Assembly (NCBI GenBank): GCA_051001975.1
Contig: JBPCMU010000059.1
Coordinates: 1 to 35,108, forward strand
Length of the DNA stretch: 35,108 nucleotides
Reading direction: 5' to 3'
Origin: DATAEG01 sp051001975
Lineage (GTDB): Bacteria; Actinomycetota; Actinomycetes; Mycobacteriales; Jatrophihabitantaceae
Shown here: piece after piece, positions 1 to 7,814 of the stretch
How positions within the stretch are numbered: position 1 is the first letter of the stretch
Layout of the letters: every line of letters begins with the position of its first letter
Translations under genes and position numbers: made by a program
Notes under the pieces: generated by a model
Seen by the model: only the letters and a program-made list of their open reading frames with translations
What the model was told of the DNA's origin: nothing
The model's database searches: none

Positions 1-60
1 TTGTTTTTTGTTGTTCTCCTCGCCTCGACACACCCCGCCCCACCGCAGAAGGACGTCGCT

Positions 61-2406
61 ATGACCAGCAATGACATCACCGCCGACCGCCATCCCGTCG
101 GCCCGGTTCCCGTCAGCCCGGTGACCGGCGCTGGGGCTATCGGTGTGGAGTTGGCGGTCGGAGGGATGACGTGCACCTCCTGCGCCGCGCGGATCGAGAA
201 GAAACTCAACCGGCTCGACGGTGTCACCGCGACGGTGAACTACGCCACCGAGAAGGCCACCGTGCGCTACGACCCGACCGTCATCGCACCGAAGGACCTG
301 GTGGCGACCGTCGAGGCGACCGGCTACACCGCCCGCCTCCCGCAGGCACCGGAGCCTGGCACGAGCCACTCGGCCGAGGACGATGATGAGTCGGTCGAGT
401 TGTCGTCGTTGCGGCAGCGGCTGTTGGTCTCTGCGGTGCTGGCGCTGCCAGTGCTGGTGTTGGCGATGGTGCCGGCCGCCCAGTTCGACAATTGGCAATG
501 GCTTTCCCTCACCCTGGCAAGTCCGGTGGTGTTGTGGGGTGGATGGCCGTTCCACACCGCCGCGGTCACCAACCTGGCGCACCGGGCCGCGACGATGGAT
601 ACCCTGGTGTCGATGGGCACCCTGGCCGCGTTCGGCTGGTCGCTGTATGCGCTGTTCTTCGGCGATGCCGGCATGACCGGGATGCGGATGCATTTTGATC
701 TCACCGCCAGCGCCGGTAACGGCGCGAGCGACATCTACCTCGAGGTCGCCTCCGCAGTGGTCGTCTTCCTGCTCACCGGGCGCTACCTCGAGGCCCGCGC
801 CAAGCGCCGCTCCGGCGCCGCGATGAAAGCTCTGCTGGAACTCGGCGCCAAAGACGTCGCGCTGCTGCGCAACGGTGTCGAGACCCGCGTCCCGATCGAG
901 CAGCTCCACCAGGGTGACGTGTTCGTGGTCCGCCCGGGAGAGAAGCTCGCCACCGACGGCGTGGTCGTCGACGGCTCGTCCGCGATCGATGAGAGCCTGC
1001 TGACCGGCGAGTCCATGCCGGTCGAAGTCGGGCCGGGTGACCCGGTCACCGGCGCGACGGTCAACGCCGGCGGCCGACTGGTCATCCGCGCTACCCGGGT
1101 CGGCGCGGACACTCGGCTGGCGCAGATCGGTCGGATGGTCGTCGCCGCGCAGTCCGGTAAGGCCCCGGTGCAGCGACTGGCTGACCGGATCTCCACCGTC
1201 TTCGTGCCGGTCGTGCTGCTGTTCGCGGTGGCCACCTTGGTAGGCACGCTGGCCACCGGGCAGGGCACGGTGCGCGCCTTCACCGCTTCGGTCGCGGTGT
1301 TGATCATCGCCTGCCCCTGCGCATTGGGTCTGGCCACCCCGACCGCGCTGCTGGTCGGCACCGGCCGTGGCGCGCAGCTCGGGCTGCTGATCAAGGGCCC
1401 GGAGGTACTGGAGTCCACCCGCCGCGTCGACACGATCGTGCTGGACAAGACCGGCACCGTCACCACCGGGCGGATGAGCCTGCACGGCGTGCACCCGGCC
1501 GCGGGCGTGGATCCCGATCAGCTGCTGCTGCTGGCCGGCGCGGTGGAGTCGGCCAGTGAGCACCCGATTGCCGCTGCCATCGCCGCGGCAGCAGCCGACA
1601 AGTTCGCCTCGCTGCCGCCGGTAAGCGGGTTCGCCAACACCGCGGGGTTAGGGGTGACCGGCACCGTCAGCATCGACGGGGCGGCCGTCGCGGTGACCGT
1701 CGGCCGCGCGGGACTGCTCGCCGAGGCGGGGCTGCATCCGGACGTCGAGTTGCAGGCGGCCAAGGCCGCCGGCGAAGCCGCCGGTCGCACCGCGGTGCTG
1801 GCCGGGTGGGGCGGCCAGATCCGCGGCGTTCTCGTGGTGGGCGACACGGTCAAGGCCACCAGCGCTGCCGCCGTCACCGAATTGCGTGACCTCGGCTTAC
1901 GTCCGGTGCTGCTCACCGGTGACAACCGGTCCGCCGCCACCGCGATCGCCGCCTCGGTCGGCATCGACGAGGCCGACGTGATCGCCGAGGTGCTGCCCGA
2001 GCAGAAGGTCGATGCGGTCGCCGACCTGCAGCGCCAAGGCAAGACCGTGGCGATGGTCGGCGACGGCGTCAACGACGCTGCCGCGCTGGCCGCAGCGGAC
2101 CTCGGCCTGTCGATGGGGACCGGCATCGACGCCGCGATCGAGGCGTCGGACATCACCCTGGTCCGCGGCGACCTCACCGCCGCCGCGGACGCGATCCGAC
2201 TGGCGCGGCGCACGCTGCGTACGATCAAGGGCAACCTGTTCTGGGCGTTCGCCTACAATGTGGTGCTCATCCCGGTCGCCGCGCTCGGGCTGCTGTCCCC
2301 GTTGATCGCGGGTGCCGCGATGGCGTTCAGCTCGGTGTTCGTGGTCACCAACTCGCTGCGGCTGCGCCGCTTCCACCCCGCCGCGAGGACCGGCCACCAG
2401 CCATGA
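61..2406 (+). CDS. copA: Copper-translocating P1B-type ATPase (CopA-like)
   Basis: Exports Cu(I) across the plasma membrane using ATP. The 781-aa protein has one N-terminal heavy-metal (HMA) domain with the GMTCTSC site (Cys38, Cys41), then membrane helices, the actuator TGES (about 315-318), the CPC metal-transport motif (418-420) in a membrane helix, the phosphorylation motif DKTGT (Asp462), the SEHP motif of P1B pumps (499-502) and the hinge GDGVND (667-672). CPC with a single CxxC HMA domain fits the copper/silver subgroup. The frame is open from base 1 with a TTG, but ATG 61 is chosen because a GAAGGACG Shine-Dalgarno sequence lies just upstream and the family starts shortly before the HMA domain. 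Its stop overlaps the next gene by ATGA, so the two are probably translationally coupled. The promoter is outside the window. Silver transport cannot be excluded. Confidence 0.95.
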   Translation: MTSNDITADRHPVGPVPVSPVTGAGAIGVELAVGGMTCTSCAARIEKKLNRLDGVTATVNYATEKATVRYDPTVIAPKDLVATVEATGYTARLPQAPEPGTSHSAEDDDESVELSSLRQRLLVSAVLALPVLVLAMVPAAQFDNWQWLSLTLASPVVLWGGWPFHTAAVTNLAHRAATMDTLVSMGTLAAFGWSLYALFFGDAGMTGMRMHFDLTASAGNGASDIYLEVASAVVVFLLTGRYLEARAKRRSGAAMKALLELGAKDVALLRNGVETRVPIEQLHQGDVFVVRPGEKLATDGVVVDGSSAIDESLLTGESMPVEVGPGDPVTGATVNAGGRLVIRATRVGADTRLAQIGRMVVAAQSGKAPVQRLADRISTVFVPVVLLFAVATLVGTLATGQGTVRAFTASVAVLIIACPCALGLATPTALLVGTGRGAQLGLLIKGPEVLESTRRVDTIVLDKTGTVTTGRMSLHGVHPAAGVDPDQLLLLAGAVESASEHPIAAAIAAAAADKFASLPPVSGFANTAGLGVTGTVSIDGAAVAVTVGRAGLLAEAGLHPDVELQAAKAAGEAAGRTAVLAGWGGQIRGVLVVGDTVKATSAAAVTELRDLGLRPVLLTGDNRSAATAIAASVGIDEADVIAEVLPEQKVDAVADLQRQGKTVAMVGDGVNDAAALAAADLGLSMGTGIDAAIEASDITLVRGDLTAAADAIRLARRTLRTIKGNLFWAFAYNVVLIPVAALGLLSPLIAGAAMAFSSVFVVTNSLRLRRFHPAARTGHQP

Positions 2407-3674
2407 GCACCGTCTGGCACGGGTTACTGCATGCGCTGGGTATCGCCGGGTCGATGACCTGGCAGGTCACCTGGTCGTTGATCCTGGGCTTCACCCTATC
2501 CGCGATTATCGAGGCGTTGGTGCGCAAGTCGACCATCGCCCGGCTGATGCCCGACGACCGGGCGCGCAGCCTGGCCACGGCGGCGGGTCTGGGTGCGGCG
2601 TCCTCGTCGTGTTCCTATGCCGCGGTCGCTTTGGCCCGTTCACTGTTCCGTAAGGGCGCGGACTTCACCGCCGCGATGGCCTTCCAGTTCGCGTCCACCA
2701 ATCTGGTCATCGAGCTCGGCCTGATTCTGGCGTTGCTGCTGGGCTGGCAGTTCACCGTCGCCGAGTTCGTTGGTGGCCCGTTCATGATCGTGTTAGTGGC
2801 ACTGATCTTCCGCCGCTTCCTGTCCACGAGGTTACTCAGGCGGGCCACCGAACAGGCGGGCAAGGCGGTCGCAGGGTCGATGGAGGGCCACGCCGCGATG
2901 GACATGTCCGTCGCGGGTGAAGGGTCATTCTGGCAGCGGCTGCTCAGCCGGCCAGGGTTCACCTCGGTCAGTCACAACTTCGTCATGGAGTGGGCCGCCG
3001 TGCTGCGTGACATTGTCATCGGCCTGCTTATCGCCGGCGCCGCCGCGGCGTGGATCCCGGACGTGTTCTGGCAGCACCTGTTCTTCACCAGTCATCCGCT
3101 TGCGGCCAAGATCTGGGGGCCGATCATCGGGCCGCTCGTCGCGGTGGCGGCGTTCGTCTGCTCGATCGGCAACGTGCCGCTCGCAGCGGTGTTGTGGAAT
3201 GGTGGGATCAGCTTCGGCGGTGTGGTCAGCTTCATCTTCGCCGACCTGATCATCTTGCCGATTATCGCGATCTACCGGAAGTACTACGGCACGCGGATGG
3301 CACTGTTCCTGACCGGCACCTTCTACCTGACCATGGTCGCCGCCGGCTACGTCATCGAACTCGTCTTCACACCCCTGCACCTGATCCCCACCGGTACCCG
3401 GCACGCGAAGATCGGCGAGGACGGCCTCAGCTGGAACTACACCACCTGGCTCAACATCGTCTTCCTGTTCCTTGCCGCGGTGCTGCTCTGCCGGTTCTTC
3501 AGCACCGGCGGACGCCAGATGCTGACCATGATGGGCGGCGACCCCGACGACATGACACATCACGGCGATCATGGCTCGCGGTCAGAGCCACATCCCAGCC
3601 AGCCCGCGGCGGCCGAGCAACACGCTTCTCACCGGCCAACCGCAGCGCCCGATCCGGACCCCACACAGCGATGA
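2403..3674 (+). CDS. Permease of the YraQ/ArsP group (COG0701, PF03773)
   Basis: Integral membrane protein of 423 aa with about eight to ten hydrophobic segments. The family signature GAASSSCSYAAVALARSLF (about 65-83) and a second half-repeat with CSIGNVPLAAVLW (about 250-262) are visible. Characterised relatives export trivalent organoarsenicals (ArsP); most members have unknown substrates. The ATGA overlap with copA and the DUF305 gene downstream suggest a role in copper handling here rather than in arsenic resistance, but this is inference. The C-terminal cytoplasmic or external tail after residue about 375 is rich in histidine (motifs HHGDHG, QHASHRP), which could bind metal. The start codon ATG is fixed by the overlap with the copA stop codon. 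A long antisense frame here is a shadow. Confidence 0.85.
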   Translation: MSTVWHGLLHALGIAGSMTWQVTWSLILGFTLSAIIEALVRKSTIARLMPDDRARSLATAAGLGAASSSCSYAAVALARSLFRKGADFTAAMAFQFASTNLVIELGLILALLLGWQFTVAEFVGGPFMIVLVALIFRRFLSTRLLRRATEQAGKAVAGSMEGHAAMDMSVAGEGSFWQRLLSRPGFTSVSHNFVMEWAAVLRDIVIGLLIAGAAAAWIPDVFWQHLFFTSHPLAAKIWGPIIGPLVAVAAFVCSIGNVPLAAVLWNGGISFGGVVSFIFADLIILPIIAIYRKYYGTRMALFLTGTFYLTMVAAGYVIELVFTPLHLIPTGTRHAKIGEDGLSWNYTTWLNIVFLFLAAVLLCRFFSTGGRQMLTMMGGDPDDMTHHGDHGSRSEPHPSQPAAAEQHASHRPTAAPDPDPTQR

Positions 3675-3690
3675 GGGACACCGGCAGGTG

Positions 3691-4116
3691 ATGACCGCCG
3701 GCCTCGACCGCACCCCGGGTCGAGCACTGACCCGGCTGCTGCTGTGCGCCGGGGTGCTGCTGGCGGTGTTCGCGATGCACGGTGCGAGCAGCGATCACAT
3801 GCTGGCGATGCCGACACCGGGGTCGAGTTCCGCGATGATGGCCGGACACGGGTCAGGCCCGCGGCTCATGCCTGGCTGGGCTGTCAGCGCCACGACTGGG
3901 CACGCCGTGGTGGCATCAGCCGCTGGTAGCTGCGCGATGGCCCACGCCACCTGCCTCGCGACCCTCCGCGACCATGCCCAGCACTCGGCACCGACCGCGA
4001 TGGGCAGTTGGCAGCAGCGCGCCAGTGCCGACGCCGAGCCGGCCTTACCGGTGTCGGCCGCACCCAGGGCACCCCCGGGCCCGTCGCTCGACAGGTTGTG
4101 CATCAGCCGGACCTGA
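3691..4116 (+). CDS. Small DUF6153-like membrane or secreted protein of the copper cluster
   Basis: A 141-aa protein with a hydrophobic segment at about residues 12-30 that could be a membrane anchor or signal sequence, followed by a Met/His/Ser/Ala-rich exported region (HMLAM, SSSAMMAGHGSG) with two cysteines (SCAMAHATC). Length, layout and position between a copper pump and a DUF305 gene match actinobacterial DUF6153 proteins, whose function is unknown. Met and His content would suit Cu(I) binding outside the membrane; this is inference. GAGGGA at 3673-3678 serves either GTG 3688 or ATG 3691, and the gene begins about 15 nt after the permease stop, so it belongs to the same transcription unit. 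The frame extends further upstream inside the permease gene, but that part is a shadow. Confidence 0.6.
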   Translation: MTAGLDRTPGRALTRLLLCAGVLLAVFAMHGASSDHMLAMPTPGSSSAMMAGHGSGPRLMPGWAVSATTGHAVVASAAGSCAMAHATCLATLRDHAQHSAPTAMGSWQQRASADAEPALPVSAAPRAPPGPSLDRLCISRT

Positions 4117-4203
4117 CGCAGACCGCCGTGACGACTGCCCACGCATCGTCACGTTCCTTCGGTCCGCCACTTCCGTTGATTCGCACACCTGAAAGGCATT
4201 CCC

Positions 4204-4824
4204 ATGAAACGCACCCTCATCACCGCCGCCGCACTGACAGCCGGCGTCCTGCTGCTCGCCGGATGCGGCAGCAGCAAGCCCAGTTCCCGCCCCAGCACCA
4301 TGTCGGGGATGAGCACGTCCGCCGGCGCCCCAGTCGGATCGCCCGCGTCCGGCCCGCACAACGACCAAGACGCGAGTTTCGCGACCGACATGATCCCGCA
4401 CCACGGGCAGGCCGTCACGATGGCCGACTTGGCCCTAACGAAGGCGACTAGCCCGGCTGTCAAGCAGCTCGCCTCCGCGATCAAGGGCGCCCAGGCGCCG
4501 GAGATCGCCGCCATGTCCGGCTGGCTGACCGGCTGGAAGAAGCCCGTCCCGCCGACCTCGATGTCGATGAACCACGGCGGCATGTCGATGCCCGGCATGA
4601 TGAGCGACGCCGACATGGCAGCCCTGGACAAGGCCACCGGCAGCGCGTTCGACAAACTCTGGCTCACCCAGATGATCACCCATCACCAGGGCGCGATCAC
4701 CATGTCCCGGACCGAACTCACCAACGGGCAGAACCCCGAGGCCACCTCGCTCGCGCAGTCCATCATCACCGGGCAGAGCAACGAGATCACCCAGATGAAA
4801 CAGCTCCTGCCCACCATTCAGTAG
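4204..4824 (+). CDS. DUF305-domain lipoprotein, copper-resistance type
   Basis: A 206-aa exported lipoprotein. The signal peptide ends in the lipobox LLAGC (Cys21). Two DUF305 half-repeats follow, each with the typical metal-ligand cluster: FATDMIPHHGQAV (about 59-71) and TQMITHHQGAITM (about 155-167). They are separated by a Met/His-rich linker at about 118-133. DUF305 proteins (CopM and relatives) bind copper outside the cytoplasmic membrane, so this protein probably captures or buffers copper at the cell surface. GAAAGG at about 4191-4196 is the Shine-Dalgarno site for ATG 4204. It is the last gene of the copper unit and is followed by a strong inverted repeat. Confidence 0.92.
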   Translation: MKRTLITAAALTAGVLLLAGCGSSKPSSRPSTMSGMSTSAGAPVGSPASGPHNDQDASFATDMIPHHGQAVTMADLALTKATSPAVKQLASAIKGAQAPEIAAMSGWLTGWKKPVPPTSMSMNHGGMSMPGMMSDADMAALDKATGSAFDKLWLTQMITHHQGAITMSRTELTNGQNPEATSLAQSIITGQSNEITQMKQLLPTIQ

Positions 4825-4834
4825 CCAGCCGACC

Positions 4835-4874
4835 GGCCGCGGGTCGGGCAGCCCCGGTTGTCCGACCCGCGGCC
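4835..4874 (+). terminator. Hairpin terminator candidate after the copper cluster
   Basis: GGCCGCGGGTCGG (4835-4847) and its exact reverse complement CCGACCCGCGGCC (4862-4874) form a 13-bp perfect stem with a 14-nt loop, starting 10 nt after the DUF305 stop. There is no U-tract, which is common for actinobacterial terminators. It separates the copper genes from the ABC permease. Confidence 0.6.
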
Positions 4875-4923
4875 TCACCCGTTAGCCGCCGGCTCGACCG
4901 TGAGCCGACGGAAAGGACCGCAA

Positions 4924-5895
4924 GTGCACCGATACCCCGCCGGTACATCCCGCACGCCCATGACCCATGGGGATGCGGTCAGCAACGTGGCCGGGTCGCG
5001 GATGACCCGAACTGAACGCTCGCCCGCACCGACCGCCGCGGAGGTAGCACGGTTGGTCGCCGAACATGGGCTGCGCCGCGCCGGCGCCCGGCCGCGGCTG
5101 GCCGCCTACACCCGCGAGTTGTGGCGCCGCCGGCATTTCGTGTGGGAGTTCTCCCGGGCCACCAGCGCCGTCGGCTATTCGCGCAGCATGCTGGGCCAAG
5201 CGTGGCAGGTGCTCACCCCGCTGCTCAACGCCGGCGTCTACTTCTTGATCTTCGGGGTGCTGCTGTCCACCCGCCGCGGCGTACACAACTACGTCGCGTT
5301 CCTTGTCATCGGCGTATTCGTATTCACCTTCACCCAGACCAGCACACTGGCCGGAGCCCGCGCCATCCACGCCAACCTCGGGCTCACCCGGGTGCTGAAC
5401 TTTCCCCGCGCCGTGCTGCCGGTGTCAGCAACGCTGGTCGCGTTGCAGCGGCTGCTGCTCTCGCTGCTCGTGCTCATCCCCATCGTGGTGCTCACCGGCG
5501 AACGACCCGCTCTACGTTGGCTGCTGCTCATCCCCGCCATCGGCCTACAGGCCCTCTTCTGCCTCGGCCTGGCCTGCCTGATGGCCCGCATCGGCGCTAC
5601 GATCCCTGACACCTCGCAGATCCTGCCGTTCCTACTGCGCACCTGGCTCTACCTGTCCGGAGTGTTCTTCAGCATCGACGTCTTCACCGCCAACTACGGC
5701 AACGAACTGATCCGACATCTGCTCGCGCTGAATCCGGGCGCGATCTACGTCGCGCTCGCCCGACACGCACTGCTCGCCGACGACGCGCGGCTATTCCCCT
5801 ATGAATGGCACTACGCGACCGGCTGGGCAGTCGCCGTTCTCGTCGGCGGCTACCTGTTCTTCTGGCGAGCCGAGGAGCAGTACGGACGCATCTGA
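4924..5895 (+). CDS. ABC-2 type permease, Wzm/TagG polysaccharide-exporter family
   Basis: A 323-aa membrane protein with a cytoplasmic N-terminus and six hydrophobic segments. The stretch RATSAVGYSRSMLGQAWQVL before the first helix, and PFLLRTWLYLSGVFFSI and LNPGAIYVALARHALL near the C-terminus, match the membrane subunit of ABC exporters for O-antigen, teichoic acid or galactan (Wzm, TagG, RfbD type). These need a separate ATPase (Wzt/TagH), and none is adjacent: the next ATPase, at 6876, is paired with its own permease. GTG 4924 is chosen because GGAAAGGA lies 6 nt upstream; the frame is open further upstream into the terminator hairpin. The substrate is unknown. Confidence 0.82.
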   Translation: MHRYPAGTSRTPMTHGDAVSNVAGSRMTRTERSPAPTAAEVARLVAEHGLRRAGARPRLAAYTRELWRRRHFVWEFSRATSAVGYSRSMLGQAWQVLTPLLNAGVYFLIFGVLLSTRRGVHNYVAFLVIGVFVFTFTQTSTLAGARAIHANLGLTRVLNFPRAVLPVSATLVALQRLLLSLLVLIPIVVLTGERPALRWLLLIPAIGLQALFCLGLACLMARIGATIPDTSQILPFLLRTWLYLSGVFFSIDVFTANYGNELIRHLLALNPGAIYVALARHALLADDARLFPYEWHYATGWAVAVLVGGYLFFWRAEEQYGRI

Positions 5896-5981
5896 CCCGC
5901 TCGGCGACGCGATCACCGTTGCCCTGGCCGGTCGGGCGCCTGCCTCGGTTCCGGGGTAGGCGACCCGTGCGTGACGGGCGG

Positions 5982-6551
5982 CTACGCGGGGCGCCGCAGT
6001 CCGCTCATGGTGACGTCGAGGAGCCTGCGCACGGCTGCCTTGGAGGGCAGGTTGCCGGCCGCGCTCAGCGCGTGCAAGCAATAGGTGGCGAGCTCGTCGG
6101 GGGCCACGTCGTCGCGCAGCTCGCCGGTCATGGCGCCTTCGATGATGAGATCGCGCACGAGATCGCGCAGTTCGTGTTGCGCTCGGACGACATGTTCGCC
6201 ACGGTGCAACAGGGCTACGAGTTCGGTGTCGTGGCGCTGGTAGGACATGTCGGCATAGTGCTTGAGGACCGCTTCCAGTCGCGCAGCGGGCGGCGCCACC
6301 TGGTCGCGAACCGTAGCGAGTTGCTGTAAGTGCTGGGCAATGTGGCGCTCGTGCCACGCGGCCATGATGGCTTCCACGTCCGGGAAGTACTTGTACAGGG
6401 TGGCCCGCCCGATGCCGGTCTCTTCGGCGATCCGCGACATCGTCATCGCCGTCACGCCATGCGCGGCGACCAGGGCTTCCGCGGCATCCAGGGTGGCATC
6501 GCGAACCGCTTGGCGATGCGCGTCGATGGTGTCGGTCCACAACTTCGGCAC
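5982..6551 (-). CDS. TetR/AcrR-family transcriptional regulator
   Basis: A 189-aa one-component repressor. The N-terminal TetR DNA-binding domain is clear: helix-turn-helix at about 36-57 with TMSRIAEETGIGRATLYKYF, followed by a helical ligand-binding domain. It is divergent from the small membrane protein and ABC exporter genes (6665-8629), so it most likely represses that exporter and is released by its substrate. The start is GTG 6551. There is no Shine-Dalgarno sequence, but CATACT ends 6 nt before it, as in a leaderless transcript. The ligand cannot be told from sequence. Confidence 0.9.
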   Translation of the reverse strand: MPKLWTDTIDAHRQAVRDATLDAAEALVAAHGVTAMTMSRIAEETGIGRATLYKYFPDVEAIMAAWHERHIAQHLQQLATVRDQVAPPAARLEAVLKHYADMSYQRHDTELVALLHRGEHVVRAQHELRDLVRDLIIEGAMTGELRDDVAPDELATYCLHALSAAGNLPSKAAVRRLLDVTMSGLRRPA

Positions 6552-6637
6552 AGATCGAGTATGACATATCGACGCCGGCCTGACAGTATGGATTGACAGC
6601 GACAGACTGTATCGATCAATCTAGGAGGCGCCACGGC
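6552..6637. promoter_or_regulatory. Divergent promoter/operator region between tetR and the ABC genes
   Basis: Rightward: TTGACA at 6593-6598 with a weak -10 (CAATCT, 6617-6622) 18 nt later. Leftward: CATACT (minus strand, 6563-6558) sits 6 nt before the tetR start. GATTGA (6591-6596) and TCAATC (6616-6621) form an inverted repeat around the rightward core promoter, and TATGACATA (6562-6570) is a short palindrome near the tetR start. Either may be the TetR operator. The assignment is inference. Confidence 0.4.
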
Positions 6638-6664
6638 GTGTCCCGACGACTGAGGAGTAGATCC

Positions 6665-6847
6665 GTGCCCACCATCCCCCGCTATCCGCGCGATCATCCC
6701 AGCGGTACGTCCACCCCTGACGGCGAACCCGAACCGACACCTGGTCCGCGGCGCTCGCTGCATCTGTGGTGGACCGTCGGGATCGGAGTGCTCGTGCTGG
6801 TCGTCGTGCTGCACGTGACCGGCGTGCTCGGCCCGGGCGGGCACTGA
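6665..6847 (+). CDS. Small single-pass membrane protein ahead of ABC exporter
   Basis: A 60-aa protein with a charged, proline-rich N-terminal half and one hydrophobic helix near the C-terminus (WWTVGIGVLVLVVVLHVTGV, about 38-57), ending in GPGGH. No known domain is recognised. It lies between the TetR-controlled promoter and the ABC ATPase gene, 28 nt before it, so it is the first gene of that operon and could be an accessory subunit of the exporter. Two GTG starts each have a ribosome-binding site: GTG 6665 (GAGGAG at about 6652-6657) and GTG 6638 (AGGAGG at 6623-6628), which would add nine residues. The shorter form is given. Confidence 0.6.
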   Translation: MPTIPRYPRDHPSGTSTPDGEPEPTPGPRRSLHLWWTVGIGVLVLVVVLHVTGVLGPGGH

Positions 6848-6875
6848 TGTTCTACGCGGCCCGGGTGACGCGCCG

Positions 6876-7814
6876 ATGATCGAGGCGGTAGGGCTGAGCA
6901 AACGGTACGGCCCGGCGGTTGCGGTCGATGACCTGTCGTTCACCGTGCCGGCCGGCCAGGTGACCGGATTTCTGGGGCCTAACGGCGCCGGGAAGTCGAC
7001 CACGATGCGTCTGATCTTGGGCCTGGACGCACCGACCGGAGGTCGCGTCACCGTCAACGGGCATCCCTATGTCGAGTATCGCCGTCCGTTGTTTGAGGTG
7101 GGTGCGTTGCTGGAGGCCACCGCGATGCACGGCGGTCGCAGCGCCTACCACCATCTGCTCTGCCTGGCGTTGAGTAACGGCATCGGCCGGACCCGCGTCG
7201 AAGAGGTTCTCGATCTTGTCGGGCTGCGTGGCGTGGCCCGGCGACGGGTGGGCGGCTTCTCCCTGGGTATGGGCCAACGCCTGGGTATCGCCACTGCTCT
7301 GCTCGGCGATCCGAACGTGCTGCTGCTAGATGAACCGGTCAACGGCCTGGACCCCGAAGGCGTCCTCTGGATCCGGACCCTGGTGAAGTCACTGGCGGCC
7401 GAAGGACGCACCGTATTTCTGTCCAGTCATCTGATGGGCGAGATGGCGATCACCGCCGACCGGCTGATCATCATCGGCCGCGGCCAGCTGATCGCCGAAG
7501 GGACAGTCCAGGAATTGCTGCACGGAGGCGCAGGCAGCTTCGTGCGGGTGCGCTCGAGCGAGGTCGGCCGGCTGGCCGGGCTGCTCCCGGCGCGCGGTGC
7601 CACGGTGGCCTGCGAACCCGACGGCACGTTGCGCGTCACCGGAGTGACCGCCGAGGTGGTGGGTGAACTCGCCCGCGCAAACGGGCTGAGCCTCCAGGAG
7701 CTATCCACCCAGCAGGCCTCCCTCGAGCAGCGGTACATGGAACTCACCGGCGAATCGGTCGACTTCCGCGCGGCCAGCGACGATCTGGCCGCGACACGGA
7801 GGACGAACCGATGA
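6876..7814 (+). CDS. ABC transporter ATP-binding protein (drug-exporter type)
   Basis: A 312-aa cytoplasmic ATPase. Walker A GPNGAGKST (34-42), signature FSLGMGQRLG (128-137, an atypical LSGGQ), Walker B LLLDEP (149-154) and the H-loop His in FLSSHLMGE (about His185) are all present. The C-terminal 100 residues form the extension seen in CcmA/DrrA-type ATPases of ABC-2 exporters, which handle antibiotics, lipids or peptides. The stop overlaps the permease start by ATGA, so the two are coupled and form the transporter. The upstream TetR gene suggests induction by the exported compound. The ATG start has no good Shine-Dalgarno sequence. Confidence 0.92.
   Translation: MIEAVGLSKRYGPAVAVDDLSFTVPAGQVTGFLGPNGAGKSTTMRLILGLDAPTGGRVTVNGHPYVEYRRPLFEVGALLEATAMHGGRSAYHHLLCLALSNGIGRTRVEEVLDLVGLRGVARRRVGGFSLGMGQRLGIATALLGDPNVLLLDEPVNGLDPEGVLWIRTLVKSLAAEGRTVFLSSHLMGEMAITADRLIIIGRGQLIAEGTVQELLHGGAGSFVRVRSSEVGRLAGLLPARGATVACEPDGTLRVTGVTAEVVGELARANGLSLQELSTQQASLEQRYMELTGESVDFRAASDDLAATRRTNR

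Noticed and set aside
1..60. TTG start of the P-type ATPase frame at base 1
   Set aside because: ATG 61 has a GAAGGACG ribosome-binding site and fits the family's N-terminus; the upstream codons carry no conserved sequence.
3050..3691. Long plus-strand frame inside the permease gene
   Set aside because: Arg/His-rich composition typical of a frame shadow; the permease frame is clearly real.
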